A DNA stretch of 23,378 nucleotides from a virus. The DNA is taken from IMG/VR virus record IMGVR_UViG_3300017739_000120, positions 1 to 23,378 of that record; one strand, 5' to 3'. Made by a program: the position numbers and the translations under genes. Positions 5,961 to 13,573 of the stretch are shown here, one piece after another (positions within the stretch are counted from its first letter, which is position 1; the number at the start of each line of letters is the position of its first letter). A model generated the notes under the pieces. The model saw only the letters and a program-made list of their open reading frames with translations, was not told where the DNA came from and did not search any database.

Positions 5961-7986
5961 TGTAGAGAACACAGTCACCAAGCGTGACGGCAAGATGCAC
6001 CTTGACCCATTTGAGCCAGAGAACTCACTGACTATGGTGGGTATGCTCAGTGACAGAGGCGAGGAATGGATAGTCACCTTTGACCATTCAGAGGAACACG
6101 CTACTCCAATGGGCCACGAGGGCGTACAAGAATGGCTTGACCAGACTACTATCCTTGTCTGCCACAACGCTGCCTACGACTTGCTGTGGCTCTGGGAGTC
6201 CGGCTTCAAGTATGACGGACCTGTCTTTGACACGATGCTGGCAGAGTATGTCATGCAACGTGGTCAGAAAGAGCCGCTGTCACTTGAGGCTTGTGCTGAA
6301 CGCTATCAGTTGGACACGAAAAAGCAGGACACCCTGAAAGAATACTTCAACAAGGGCTACAGCACTCGTGACATCCCACATGCAGAGTTGTCGGAGTACC
6401 TGTCTGCTGACCTTCATGCTACACAGCAACTGTCTGACCGACTGGTGTATCGGCTGAATACTGCACAAGATGCAGGACTGCGTAGCACTGTTGACTTGAG
6501 TAATCAGGTAGCAGTACGCCTTGCTCGTATCTACCAGAGAGGCTTCGCCGTTGATGTGTCCAAGCTGGATGAGGTGCAGACGGAGTTCGAGCAGGAGAAA
6601 AAAGACCTGATCGTTGCTCTTGAAGGGCATGTCCGCCGTGTTATGGGTGACACCCCCATCAACTTGAACAGCCCAGAGCAACTTTCGTGGGTCATCTATG
6701 GCCGCAAGGTCTTGGACAAGCAGGAGTGGGCCAGCGTCATTGACCCATACATGTCTGATGATGATTTCCGATATGCTATCAACAGTCGTACAGAAAAGCT
6801 GTACCGCACGAAAGCATCCCAATGTAAAGACTGCAATGGCACAGGCTACGTCCGCAAGATCAAAAAGAATGGGGAGCCATTTGCCAAGCCTAACAAGTGT
6901 GGCACATGCGGCAGTGAGGGCTTTCTGTTCATACCAACAGAGACTGCGGCTGGCTTCAAGTTCAGACCACCGTCGGCCAAGTGGGCAAGTGCCAATGGTT
7001 TCAGTACAAGCAAGCTGAACCTAGAGACGCTTGAGGGTGCGGCACGTGCCAAAGGAATGACAGAAGCTGTAGACTTCCTGTCAAAAGTTCGACGCCTGTC
7101 CGCTGTGGATACATACCTGTCATCATTTGTTGACGGTATCCGTACACATGTGAAGACGGATGGAAAGCTACATGTTCGTCTGCTGCAGCATCGAACCTCT
7201 ACGGGTCGTCTGTCTGGTGCAGACCCTAACATGCAGAACATGCCACGTGGTGGAACCTTCCCTGTCAAGAAGGTGTTTGTTTCTCGCTGGGAAGGCGGTA
7301 AAGTTCTTGAGGCGGATATGGCACAGCTTGAGTTTCGTGCCGCCGCATTCTTATCACAAGATGGAGTTGCTATTGAAGAAGTATCTACTGGGTTTGATGT
7401 ACACGCATACACCGCTAAAGTTATTACCGATGCTGGTCAGCCTACGAGCCGACAGGATGCGAAGGCGCATACATTCGCGCCGTTATATGGCGCATCAGGA
7501 TATGGTCGCACAAAAGCAGAAGCAGCGTACTACGAACACTTCACAGACAAGTATCAAGGAGTGGCCGATTGGCATTCTGCCTTGGCGAAGGAAGCGTTGA
7601 CCACCGGCAAGATCACAACGCCATCTGGTCGTGAGTTTGCATTCCCTGACGTGGTTCGTAAGTCAAGTGGTCGCGTGTCACACTTTACACAGATCAAGAA
7701 TTACCCGGTTCAGTCATTTGCTACTGCGGACATTGTGCCTATTGCACTTATCCACATAGATGACTTGCTTTCGGGTATGCAGTCATGTATAGTGAATAGC
7801 GTACATGACAGTATCGTTATCGACGTTCATCCAGATGAAGAGGAGAAAGTAATCAATATCATAAATCAAACAAATGAAGTTCTGAGTGAACTCATCACGC
7901 TACGCTGGGGTATCAAGTTCAATGTGCCGCTGCTTTTAGAATCAAAAATTGGGCCAAATTGGCTTGACACTAAAGATGTGGCGTGA
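5944..7986 (+). CDS. DNA polymerase, family A, with exonuclease and DnaJ-like zinc segment
   Basis: A 680-residue replicative polymerase of the Pol I/T7 type. Exonuclease domain: D6 and E8 in LTLDVENT, D in PVFDTMLAEY, and Y152/D156 in EYLSAD, so proofreading residues are present. Between exonuclease and polymerase lies a cysteine segment: CKDCNGTG (294-301) and CGTCGSEG (319-326), the CxxCxGxG repeat of the DnaJ zinc-finger domain. Polymerase motifs: A EADMAQLE (D458, E463), B RQDAKAHTFAPLYG (R503, K507, F511, Y515; F511 aligns with E. coli Phe762) and C VHDS (D622). Start 5944 is chosen because AAAGG ends 9 bases upstream; ATG 5935 is too close. The zinc segment recalls the HMO-2011 polymerase (memory). 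Confidence 0.93.
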   Translation: MKLTLDVENTVTKRDGKMHLDPFEPENSLTMVGMLSDRGEEWIVTFDHSEEHATPMGHEGVQEWLDQTTILVCHNAAYDLLWLWESGFKYDGPVFDTMLAEYVMQRGQKEPLSLEACAERYQLDTKKQDTLKEYFNKGYSTRDIPHAELSEYLSADLHATQQLSDRLVYRLNTAQDAGLRSTVDLSNQVAVRLARIYQRGFAVDVSKLDEVQTEFEQEKKDLIVALEGHVRRVMGDTPINLNSPEQLSWVIYGRKVLDKQEWASVIDPYMSDDDFRYAINSRTEKLYRTKASQCKDCNGTGYVRKIKKNGEPFAKPNKCGTCGSEGFLFIPTETAAGFKFRPPSAKWASANGFSTSKLNLETLEGAARAKGMTEAVDFLSKVRRLSAVDTYLSSFVDGIRTHVKTDGKLHVRLLQHRTSTGRLSGADPNMQNMPRGGTFPVKKVFVSRWEGGKVLEADMAQLEFRAAAFLSQDGVAIEEVSTGFDVHAYTAKVITDAGQPTSRQDAKAHTFAPLYGASGYGRTKAEAAYYEHFTDKYQGVADWHSALAKEALTTGKITTPSGREFAFPDVVRKSSGRVSHFTQIKNYPVQSFATADIVPIALIHIDDLLSGMQSCIVNSVHDSIVIDVHPDEEEKVINIINQTNEVLSELITLRWGIKFNVPLLLESKIGPNWLDTKDVA

Positions 7987-7992
7987 TATAAC
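7964..7992 (+). promoter_or_regulatory. Promoter P2 (sigma-70 type, extended -10)
   Basis: TTGACA at 7964-7969, a 17-base spacer and TATAAC at 7987-7992, preceded by TGA so that the extended -10 reads TGATATAAC. The TG of the extended -10 is part of the polymerase stop codon (TGA 7984-7986). Start point near 7999; leader of about 30 bases with AAGGAG before the gene at 8029. Same spacer length, -10 and extension as P1, which supports both. Confidence 0.78.
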
Positions 7993-8028
7993 TATGCACT
8001 ATTCGCTAAACCAGAAGGAGCAAAATGT

Positions 8029-8925
8029 ATGACACAACTTACAACAATCGACACTAACAACTATGCCGCCATGGCGAAGGCAATGGGTATTGCAAACGAG
8101 GCCAAGACATCTTCAAAGTCTAGTTCTCTTGCTCGTATGCGTATCCATCACAGCCCTATCATGGGTACGGCAGAGGTGAAAGGGAAGAACGTGAACGTGG
8201 AGGTCATTGAAGGTGGAGCCTATAAGCTGGAGATTCCAGATGGCCCTACCTACTACGCCTCTAGCGTAAAGGTTCGCCCATTCATGCAACGCTTTATGTA
8301 CAAGCGTTACGTGCAAGGCGGAGGGAACTCACCCAATCGCTTTGTCAAAAGTATCATGGCTGATACGCTGAACATTGATCTGAAAGACAATGACGGTGGC
8401 TTCAACTGTGGTAAGCCTGCTGGCTACATCAAAGACTTCAAGGCACTGCCGCAGAACCTGCAAGACCTGATAAAACAGATCAAGCGTGTTCGTGTGGTGC
8501 TTGGCACAGTCGAGATGGTCAATCCTACGGACGACAAGGGCAACCCTGTCGAGGTGGATGTAACACCTTTCATCTGGGAGATTGACAACCGTGACGCATT
8601 CAAAGAGATTGGCGGTAGCTTTGAAACTCTCGCCAAGATGCAGCGGTTACCTATCCAGCACATCATTACGGCCAATACTGCAGAACGTAAGATTCCTACG
8701 GGTGCCTCGTTCTACGTGCCGGTAGCCTCTCTTGATGTTACAAATACGATTGAGTTAACAGACGCGGATCAGGTTCTGTTTGGTGACTTCATCGCGTGGA
8801 TCGACAATTACAACAATTACATTGTTAACGCATGGGCAGAGAAAGCAAACTCCAAGATGCAAGATGATGATGTCGATGTTGTTGACGATCTTGTTGACAT
8901 TGAAATCGAAGATGAGGTAGCGTAA
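8029..8925 (+). CDS. Probable single-stranded DNA-binding protein with acidic tail
   Basis: A 298-residue protein. No motif settles the family, but the features fit a phage ssDNA-binding protein of the T7 gp2.5 sort: a beta-rich middle (VKGKNVNVEVIEGGAYKLEI, ATSSVKVRPF-like strands with many aromatics in MQRFMYKRYV), and a strongly acidic C-terminal tail (DDDVDVVDDLVDIEIEDEV), which in such proteins contacts polymerase and helicase. It is longer than gp2.5 (232 residues). It has its own strong promoter P2 and a good ribosome site (AAGGAG, 8 bases before ATG 8029), as expected for a protein needed in stoichiometric amounts. The next genes are nucleases. An alternative is a single-strand annealing protein paired with the downstream nuclease. 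Function is inference. Confidence 0.55.
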   Translation: MTQLTTIDTNNYAAMAKAMGIANEAKTSSKSSSLARMRIHHSPIMGTAEVKGKNVNVEVIEGGAYKLEIPDGPTYYASSVKVRPFMQRFMYKRYVQGGGNSPNRFVKSIMADTLNIDLKDNDGGFNCGKPAGYIKDFKALPQNLQDLIKQIKRVRVVLGTVEMVNPTDDKGNPVEVDVTPFIWEIDNRDAFKEIGGSFETLAKMQRLPIQHIITANTAERKIPTGASFYVPVASLDVTNTIELTDADQVLFGDFIAWIDNYNNYIVNAWAEKANSKMQDDDVDVVDDLVDIEIEDEVA

Positions 8926-9818
8926 TGAAACACCCTGCTGAACTGGCGTTGCATCAATACATGGAGAATGCTGCTAATGGTAAATCCACTATGTCAGTGG
9001 AGACCATTCAGCAAGTAGGTCTTGATGTCATGGGTGCGCTTGGACGCCAGTTTGGTGGGGGCAACAAGCGAGACAAGTTTGGTCTGCGTATGTCAAACGT
9101 GGGTAGGCCAACTTGTCAGCTTTGGTTTGAGAAGAACAAGCCAGAGGAAGCATTGCCCCTGCCAACAACATTCGTAATGAACATGATGCTTGGTGATATC
9201 GTTGAAGCTGTGTTCAAGGGTCTACTGAAAGAAGCAGGAGTGCAGTATGAAGATGATGCGAAAGTTACACTCGACCTTGACGACGATACATCCGTCACTG
9301 GCACCTATGATATTGTTATTGATGGTGCTGTTGATGATATCAAGTCAGCATCTAATTGGTCGTATACTAACAAGTTTGAGTCTTTCGACACACTGAAGAA
9401 AGGAGACGCCTTCGGGTATGTAGCACAGCTTGCTGGCTACGCTAAAGCATCAGGCAAACGTGCTGGGGGCTGGTGGGTTGTGAACAAGGCAAATGGCCAG
9501 TTCAAGTACGTACCAGCCACAGGCATTGACGTTGAGGAAGAAGTCGGCAAGATTAAAGAAACCTCTGATGCGGTTGAGGCAAATGAGTTCAAGCGTTGCT
9601 TCGATGCTGTACCGGAAACATTCCGTAGTAAGCCTACAGGTAATACTGTGCTTGGCACTGAGTGTGGTTTCTGCCGGTACAGGTTCTCTTGCTGGCCGGG
9701 ACTGCAGGAACGTCCTGCTGTGGCGTCACAGGCGAAGCAGCCAAAGACGGTGGCGTATGTCTCTCTTGCAGATGAGTATAAGACAGACAAGGACTTCTTT
9801 GAAGGCAGGGCTATGTAA
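8925..9818 (+). CDS. Cas4/RecB-like PD-(D/E)XK nuclease with probable Fe-S cysteines
   Basis: A 297-residue nuclease of the PD-(D/E)XK superfamily (PDDEXK_1, RecB/AddB/Cas4 group). Visible motifs: GTYDIVIDGAVDDIKSAS with D129, D138 and K140 as the metal-binding core, Q168 in VAQLAGYA as motif QxxxY-like, and four cysteines, C64 in RPTCQLWFEKN and C247, C250, C256 in CGFCRYRFSC. The one-plus-three spacing is that of the iron-sulfur cluster of Cas4 and AddB. Such enzymes resect or degrade DNA ends. Start overlaps the preceding stop (TAATG) with GAGG at 8913-8916; the end overlaps the endonuclease I start in the same way. Likely role: recombination or host DNA breakdown. Cluster binding is inferred. 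Confidence 0.85.
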   Translation: MKHPAELALHQYMENAANGKSTMSVETIQQVGLDVMGALGRQFGGGNKRDKFGLRMSNVGRPTCQLWFEKNKPEEALPLPTTFVMNMMLGDIVEAVFKGLLKEAGVQYEDDAKVTLDLDDDTSVTGTYDIVIDGAVDDIKSASNWSYTNKFESFDTLKKGDAFGYVAQLAGYAKASGKRAGGWWVVNKANGQFKYVPATGIDVEEEVGKIKETSDAVEANEFKRCFDAVPETFRSKPTGNTVLGTECGFCRYRFSCWPGLQERPAVASQAKQPKTVAYVSLADEYKTDKDFFEGRAM

Positions 9819-10273
9819 TGCCCAACGCAAAACAATTTCGTGCAGCACGGAAATATGGGTATAGGAGTGGTCTGGAACACAAGGTATCTATTTATCTTGA
9901 CGAACTGAAGATCAAATATGAGTATGAACAGTACAAGATTGAATGGGAAGACCTTGCCTACCGCACCTATACTCCAGACTTCGTGCTGGACAACGGCATC
10001 ATCATTGAGACGAAGGGCATGTTCACTGCCGCTGACAGGCGCAAGCATCTTGCAATCAAGAGGCAGCATCCTGCACTTGACATTCGCTTTGTTTTCGAGA
10101 ATAGTAGACGAAAGCTACGTAAGGGGGCGAAGTCAACCTACGGAGAGTGGTGCATCAAGTACGGATTCCTGTACTATGACCGCATCATTCCCGAAGACTG
10201 GCTGAAAGAGAAGGGTAAAAATAAACACCCCAAGTTTATTAAATTCAACGGAACAAAAGTGAAAAGGAGGTAG
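9818..10273 (+). CDS. Endonuclease I, Holliday junction resolvase (T7 gp3-like)
   Basis: A 151-residue protein that aligns by eye along its whole length with T7 endonuclease I (149 residues): RSGLE near the N-terminus, YTPDF, NGIIIETKG, DRRKHL, HPALDIRFVF and YGEWC all have direct counterparts. Catalytic residues E20, D54, E64 and K66 correspond to T7 E20, D55, E65, K67. The enzyme cuts branched DNA such as Holliday junctions and helps break down host DNA for nucleotide recycling and resolve concatemers. The gene starts at a TAATG overlap with the nuclease before it. The stop TAG is directly behind an AAGGAGG site that serves the next gene. Confidence 0.95.
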   Translation: MPNAKQFRAARKYGYRSGLEHKVSIYLDELKIKYEYEQYKIEWEDLAYRTYTPDFVLDNGIIIETKGMFTAADRRKHLAIKRQHPALDIRFVFENSRRKLRKGAKSTYGEWCIKYGFLYYDRIIPEDWLKEKGKNKHPKFIKFNGTKVKRR

Positions 10274-10277
10274 CACC

Positions 10278-10637
10278 ATGGACACAACAATGGAAAAAAT
10301 CGAAGCTGAGGACTTTGTAATTCGTGTACGCCCTACAGTGGACGAGGGTGAGTGGACAGGAGAAGTGGATATCTCTATCATTGCAGGTGCCGATAATCCA
10401 CTTGATGACGAGGGATATGGGCAGCTTATGCACTTCTGCAAGATGATCTGTTCAACCGTGCCAATCATGGAAGCCGATGAGACTATTCGCAATCTTGTGC
10501 ATACATATGTTACAGAAGTTTTTGACAATGAAACTGGTTTTGATGTAGAACTTGAGGAGGAATTGGGCGTCGAAAAAGAGTATGATGGCAATGTCGTCCA
10601 TCTCACATTCAACAGCAAGACAGGAGGTTCAGCATGA
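10278..10637 (+). CDS. 119-residue acidic hypothetical protein
   Basis: Not recognised. It has the best ribosome site in the window (AAGGAGG at 10264-10270, 7 bases before ATG 10278), so translation is certain in practice. The protein is rich in Asp and Glu throughout (pI clearly acidic), with a probable alpha/beta fold: strands in DFVIRVRPTV and TGEVDISIIAG, then helices (GYGQLMHFCKMI, DETIRNLVHTYVTEVF), and a final strand NVVHLTFNS. An acidic small protein with this composition could be a DNA mimic or an adaptor, but there is no direct evidence. It overlaps the next gene by 4 bases (ATGA). Confidence 0.65.
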   Translation: MDTTMEKIEAEDFVIRVRPTVDEGEWTGEVDISIIAGADNPLDDEGYGQLMHFCKMICSTVPIMEADETIRNLVHTYVTEVFDNETGFDVELEEELGVEKEYDGNVVHLTFNSKTGGSA

Positions 10638-10933
10638 GACACGAAGATTACATGAAAGAGAGAATGAGAGAAGAGATCACGAACACTGCTGATCGAATTG
10701 CAGCCAAACTAGATATGGTGAACAGCCCACCTCACTACAACAAGGCTGGCATCGAATGTATTGATGCTATTGCCGCTGCCACGGGTGACGGCTACGAACA
10801 TTACCTACAAGGCAACATTATGAAATACCTCTGGCGTTACCGCTACAAGAATGGCACAGAAGACCTCAAGAAAGCGCAGTGGTACCTGACCAAGTTGATT
10901 GAGGAGGTAGAAGGCTACTACGATGAGAGTTAA
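10634..10933 (+). CDS. DUF3310 protein (T7 gp1.7-like)
   Basis: A 99-residue protein with the DUF3310 pattern: VNSPPHYNKAGIECID (residues 29-44), then GNIMKYLWRYRYKNG (60-74) and DLKKAQWYLTKLIE (77-90). T7 gp1.7, which carries this domain, has been described as a nucleotide kinase able to phosphorylate thymidine and guanosine monophosphate; many short DUF3310 proteins consist of little else than this domain, as here, and their activity is less certain. AGGAGG at 10621-10626 precedes ATG 10634. It belongs to the nucleotide-metabolism part of the operon together with the downstream reductase. Confidence 0.88.
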   Translation: MRHEDYMKERMREEITNTADRIAAKLDMVNSPPHYNKAGIECIDAIAAATGDGYEHYLQGNIMKYLWRYRYKNGTEDLKKAQWYLTKLIEEVEGYYDES

Positions 10934-11081
10934 AATTTACATCACAGTGGACGTTGATCCTGAAGAATACCCTGTACCTGCAGACGAAGACGTGGGTACA
11001 GAACTGGAAGACGGCATACGAGAATATTTCTACGATATAGACGGGGCCGAAATCCGAAACATGAAAACATTAACGGAGTGA
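10923..11081 (+). CDS. 52-residue acidic hypothetical protein
   Basis: A short frame MRVKIYITVDVDPEEYPVP... that overlaps the DUF3310 gene by 11 bases and ends just before the reductase start (TGA 11079-11081). The product is strongly acidic with a beta strand start (VKIYITVDVD) and a helix that continues DVGTELEDGIREYFYDIDGAEI. This strand-helix-strand layout recurs in small phage proteins encoded beside replication genes, but I cannot name the family. A ribosome site is GAGGAGG-like in GATTGAGGAGGTAGAAG (10898-10910), a little far from the ATG. Considered real from its packing between genes and its normal amino acid composition. Confidence 0.5.
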   Translation: MRVKIYITVDVDPEEYPVPADEDVGTELEDGIREYFYDIDGAEIRNMKTLTE

Positions 11082-11086
11082 GAACT

Positions 11087-13027
11087 ATGAACAATTATCT
11101 ACCAACAGACTACCAAAACTTTATCGCCCTTTCCCGGTACGCCCGGTGGAAAGAGGATGAACAGCGTCGTGAGACATGGGGTGAGACAGTCGCACGATAC
11201 TTTGATTACATGGCAAAGCATCTCAAGTCCAAGCACAAGTATGTCCTAGCGGACGAACTTCGCAATGAACTTGAAGAGGCTGTGCTTAACCAAGACATCA
11301 TGCCAAGCATGAGAGCATTGATGACCTCCGGTCCCGCACTCGACAGATGTCATGTCGGCGGTTACAACTGCTCCTATGTACCTGTGGATAACCCTCGTGC
11401 CTTTGACGAGACTATGTATATCCTCATGTGTGGCACTGGTGTAGGCTTCTCTGTGGAACGCCATCACATTGAGAAGCTGCCCGTCGTCAACGAAGACATG
11501 CACCCTAGCGATACGGTCATCAAGGTTGGCGACTCTCGTCCGGGCTGGGCCAAGTCCCTGCGTGAACTAATCTCTCTCCTCTACGCAGGACAGATACCCC
11601 AATGGGATACGTCAGAGGTTCGTCCTGCTGGCGCACGTCTCAAGACCTTTGGTGGTAGAGCAAGTGGCCCAGCCCCACTGGAGGAACTGTTTGAGTTCCT
11701 CGTGGAGAAGTTCAAGGGTGCAGCAGGTCGTCGCCTGTTCCCCATTGAGTGTCACGACATCATGTGTAAGATTGGTGAGGTTGTAGTCGTAGGCGGTGTG
11801 CGTCGTAGCGCACTCATCAGCCTGTCCAACTTGAATGATGACCAGATGGCACATGCCAAGTCAGGTATGTGGTGGGAGAATGAAGGCCAACGTGCGCTTG
11901 CTAACAACAGTGTTGCCTACAAGGGCAAGCCTGAGATGGGTACATTCATGCGTGAGTGGGTGTCCCTGTACGAGAGCAAGTCAGGTGAACGTGGTGTGTT
12001 CAACCGGCAGGCAGCACAGAAGCAAGCAGCACTGAATGGTAGGCGTGATGCAGAACAAGATTTCGGATGCAACCCTTGCAGTGAAATTATCTTGCGTCCA
12101 TACCAGTTCTGCAATCTGTCTGAGGTTGTTGTCCGTGCATCTGACACGCAGCAGACACTTACGGACAAGGTTCGCCTTGCCACCATCCTTGGTACATTCC
12201 AGTCTACTCTGACTGACTTCAAGTATCTGCGTAACATATGGAAGAAGAACACGGAGGAAGAACGTCTGCTTGGTGTGTCACTCACCGGTATCATGGACAA
12301 TGCCATGATGTCTGGTAAGTCAGCACACCTTGGCACGAACATTGGTGCTACGCTGAATGCACTCAAGGAACAGGCTATCGTGACTAACGAATCATTGTCA
12401 CAGCAGCTTGATATCCCGCAGTCAGCAGCCATCACCTGTGTGAAGCCCAGTGGTACAGTGTCACAGCTTGTGGATAGTGCGTCAGGCATCCATGCTCGTC
12501 ACAATCCATACTACATTCGGACAGTACGTGGCGACAACAAAGACCCAATCACGCAGTTCCTTGTGTCGGAAGGTATTCCAGCAGAGCCGGATGTGATGAA
12601 GCCTGACAGCACTACAGTGTTCAGCTTTCCGATGAAGTCGCCATCGAGTGCTGTCACACGCTTTGACATGACAGCCATTGAGCAGCTTGAACTGTGGCTG
12701 ATGTATCAGCGTCACTGGTGTGAGCATAAGCCGTCTGTCACTATCTCTGTCAAAGAGAATGAGTGGATGGCTGTAGGCTCGTGGGTGTACGAACACTTTG
12801 ATGAGGTGTCAGGCATCAGCTTCCTGCCATTCAGTGAGCATACATACAAGCAAGCACCTTATCAGGATATTGATGAGGATACGTACAGAGAACTCTTGAC
12901 ACAGATGCCTAAGAGTGTTAATTGGAATATGCTACAAGAGTTTGAGAAGGAAGACACTACATCCGGTGGACGTGAGTTGGCCTGTACTGCTGGTGTCTGT
13001 GAGGTAGTGGACTTGAACGCAGCATGA
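11087..13027 (+). CDS. nrdJ: Ribonucleotide reductase, class II (cobalamin-dependent, monomeric RTPR type)
   Basis: A 646-residue enzyme that would reduce ribonucleotides to deoxyribonucleotides for phage DNA synthesis using adenosylcobalamin. Key residues: N329, C331 and E333 in NPCSEI (radical site), the redox cysteine pair C95 (NCSYVP) and C342 (FCNLSE), and C633/C638 in ACTAGVC at the tail, the CxxxxC shuttle as in Lactobacillus leichmannii RTPR. There is no partner small subunit in the window, as expected for this class. GGAG at 11075-11078 is 8 bases before ATG 11087; the GTG at 11078 is rejected. It relies on the host for B12. Assignment to the monomeric class II form is strong; substrate level (triphosphate) is inferred. 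Confidence 0.93.
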   Translation: MNNYLPTDYQNFIALSRYARWKEDEQRRETWGETVARYFDYMAKHLKSKHKYVLADELRNELEEAVLNQDIMPSMRALMTSGPALDRCHVGGYNCSYVPVDNPRAFDETMYILMCGTGVGFSVERHHIEKLPVVNEDMHPSDTVIKVGDSRPGWAKSLRELISLLYAGQIPQWDTSEVRPAGARLKTFGGRASGPAPLEELFEFLVEKFKGAAGRRLFPIECHDIMCKIGEVVVVGGVRRSALISLSNLNDDQMAHAKSGMWWENEGQRALANNSVAYKGKPEMGTFMREWVSLYESKSGERGVFNRQAAQKQAALNGRRDAEQDFGCNPCSEIILRPYQFCNLSEVVVRASDTQQTLTDKVRLATILGTFQSTLTDFKYLRNIWKKNTEEERLLGVSLTGIMDNAMMSGKSAHLGTNIGATLNALKEQAIVTNESLSQQLDIPQSAAITCVKPSGTVSQLVDSASGIHARHNPYYIRTVRGDNKDPITQFLVSEGIPAEPDVMKPDSTTVFSFPMKSPSSAVTRFDMTAIEQLELWLMYQRHWCEHKPSVTISVKENEWMAVGSWVYEHFDEVSGISFLPFSEHTYKQAPYQDIDEDTYRELLTQMPKSVNWNMLQEFEKEDTTSGGRELACTAGVCEVVDLNAA

Positions 13028-13041
13028 TTGAAGGAGCAGAC

Positions 13042-13146
13042 ATGCCTAACTGGTGGCAGTGGTGGTTGTTATTTGCCATCACTGTCAACACCACAATCAA
13101 TATTGTTGTATTCTTCAAGCACAGGTTTAGAGGGCGTAAACAATGA
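13042..13146 (+). CDS. 34-residue membrane peptide
   Basis: The frame reads MPNWWQWWLLFAITVNTTIN then IVVFFKHRFRGRKQ. AAGGAG at 13031-13036 lies 5 bases before ATG 13042; an in-frame ATG at 13024 overlaps the reductase stop but would put this ribosome site inside the gene. The peptide has a tryptophan cluster at the membrane edge, one hydrophobic span at about residues 8-24 and a basic end (KHRFRGRK), a typical single-pass arrangement. Its stop overlaps the next start (ATGA). Function unknown. Confidence 0.5.
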   Translation: MPNWWQWWLLFAITVNTTINIVVFFKHRFRGRKQ

Positions 13147-13274
13147 AAGACATAGAGAGTCTGCTGTACAAAATATTTGGTAGGTTCTTTAAAGAAAAGA
13201 AGACACCACAATATTTAACAGGCAAAAGAAGGGAGTTGACAGATGAGAGAACAGATGATAGAGGTACTACGTAA
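13143..13274 (+). CDS. 43-residue basic hypothetical protein
   Basis: Begins at an ATGA overlap with the membrane peptide and reads MKDIESLLYKIFGRFFKEKK, followed by a polar, charged end. The first 20 residues form a possible amphipathic helix with basic charges. It overlaps the following gene by 32 bases, which is more than usual, so reality is uncertain; coupling through ATGA is the only support, since no separate ribosome site is seen. Confidence 0.35.
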   Translation: MKDIESLLYKIFGRFFKEKKTPQYLTGKRRELTDERTDDRGTT

Positions 13275-13446
13275 ACATGCACAAGCAAACGTGGCACTGC
13301 ATGTTGCCAACATTGAATGTTATCTACGTAATCCAGCAGGGATAGGAGAACATTCCGACATTATGGAAGCTATGCAGGGGGAGTTGGACAAGATTGCAGC
13401 ACACGAAGATAGGCTTGACATCTTGAACAATTACTTCAATGAGTAA
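13243..13446 (+). CDS. 67-residue conserved phage hypothetical protein
   Basis: All-helical small protein beginning MREQMIEVLRKHAQANVALH and containing NIECYLRNPAGIGEHSDI. I recall close look-alikes among uncharacterised proteins of T4-like marine phages, with a conserved helix of this form and the NPAGIGEH turn; the function is unknown. GGGAG (13231-13235) precedes ATG 13243 at 7 bases. It overlaps the previous frame by 32 bases and the next by 8. No cysteine pair, membrane segment or enzyme motif. Confidence 0.65.
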   Translation: MREQMIEVLRKHAQANVALHVANIECYLRNPAGIGEHSDIMEAMQGELDKIAAHEDRLDILNNYFNE

Positions 13447-13573
13447 GAAGGAAGAGAAGTCAGCATGGAAACGTGGTGAGGGATGGGTGCAATACAACCC
13501 TCCCCGCTATCACCCATGTTACAGTGAATGGATTAAACTGAAACAGCAGAAGGAGAAAGACGATGCCGGATGA
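13439..13573 (+). CDS. 44-residue hypothetical protein
   Basis: Starts inside the last codons of the gene before it (8-base overlap) and reads MSKKEEKSAWKRGEGWVQYN, then PPRYHPCYSEWIKLKQQKEK. It is basic and rich in Trp, Tyr and Lys, and could bind nucleic acid, but this is composition only. It ends 11 bases inside the next frame. No strong ribosome site; AATGAG context suggests coupled re-initiation. Confidence 0.4.
   Translation: MSKKEEKSAWKRGEGWVQYNPPRYHPCYSEWIKLKQQKEKDDAG

Noticed and set aside
10923-11090. GTG at 11078 as the reductase start
   Set aside because: GGAG at 11075-11078 overlaps that codon and sits at the right distance for ATG 11087.
12896-12924. TTGACA followed after 17 bases by TAATTG inside the reductase gene
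   Set aside because: Weak -10, inside coding sequence, and no gene start at a suitable distance.
13236-13264. TTGACA followed after 17 bases by TAGAGG, a possible promoter before the 67-residue gene
   Set aside because: The -10 part matches the consensus poorly and the TTGACA overlaps a ribosome-site region; unlike P1 and P2 there is no TGATATAAC.
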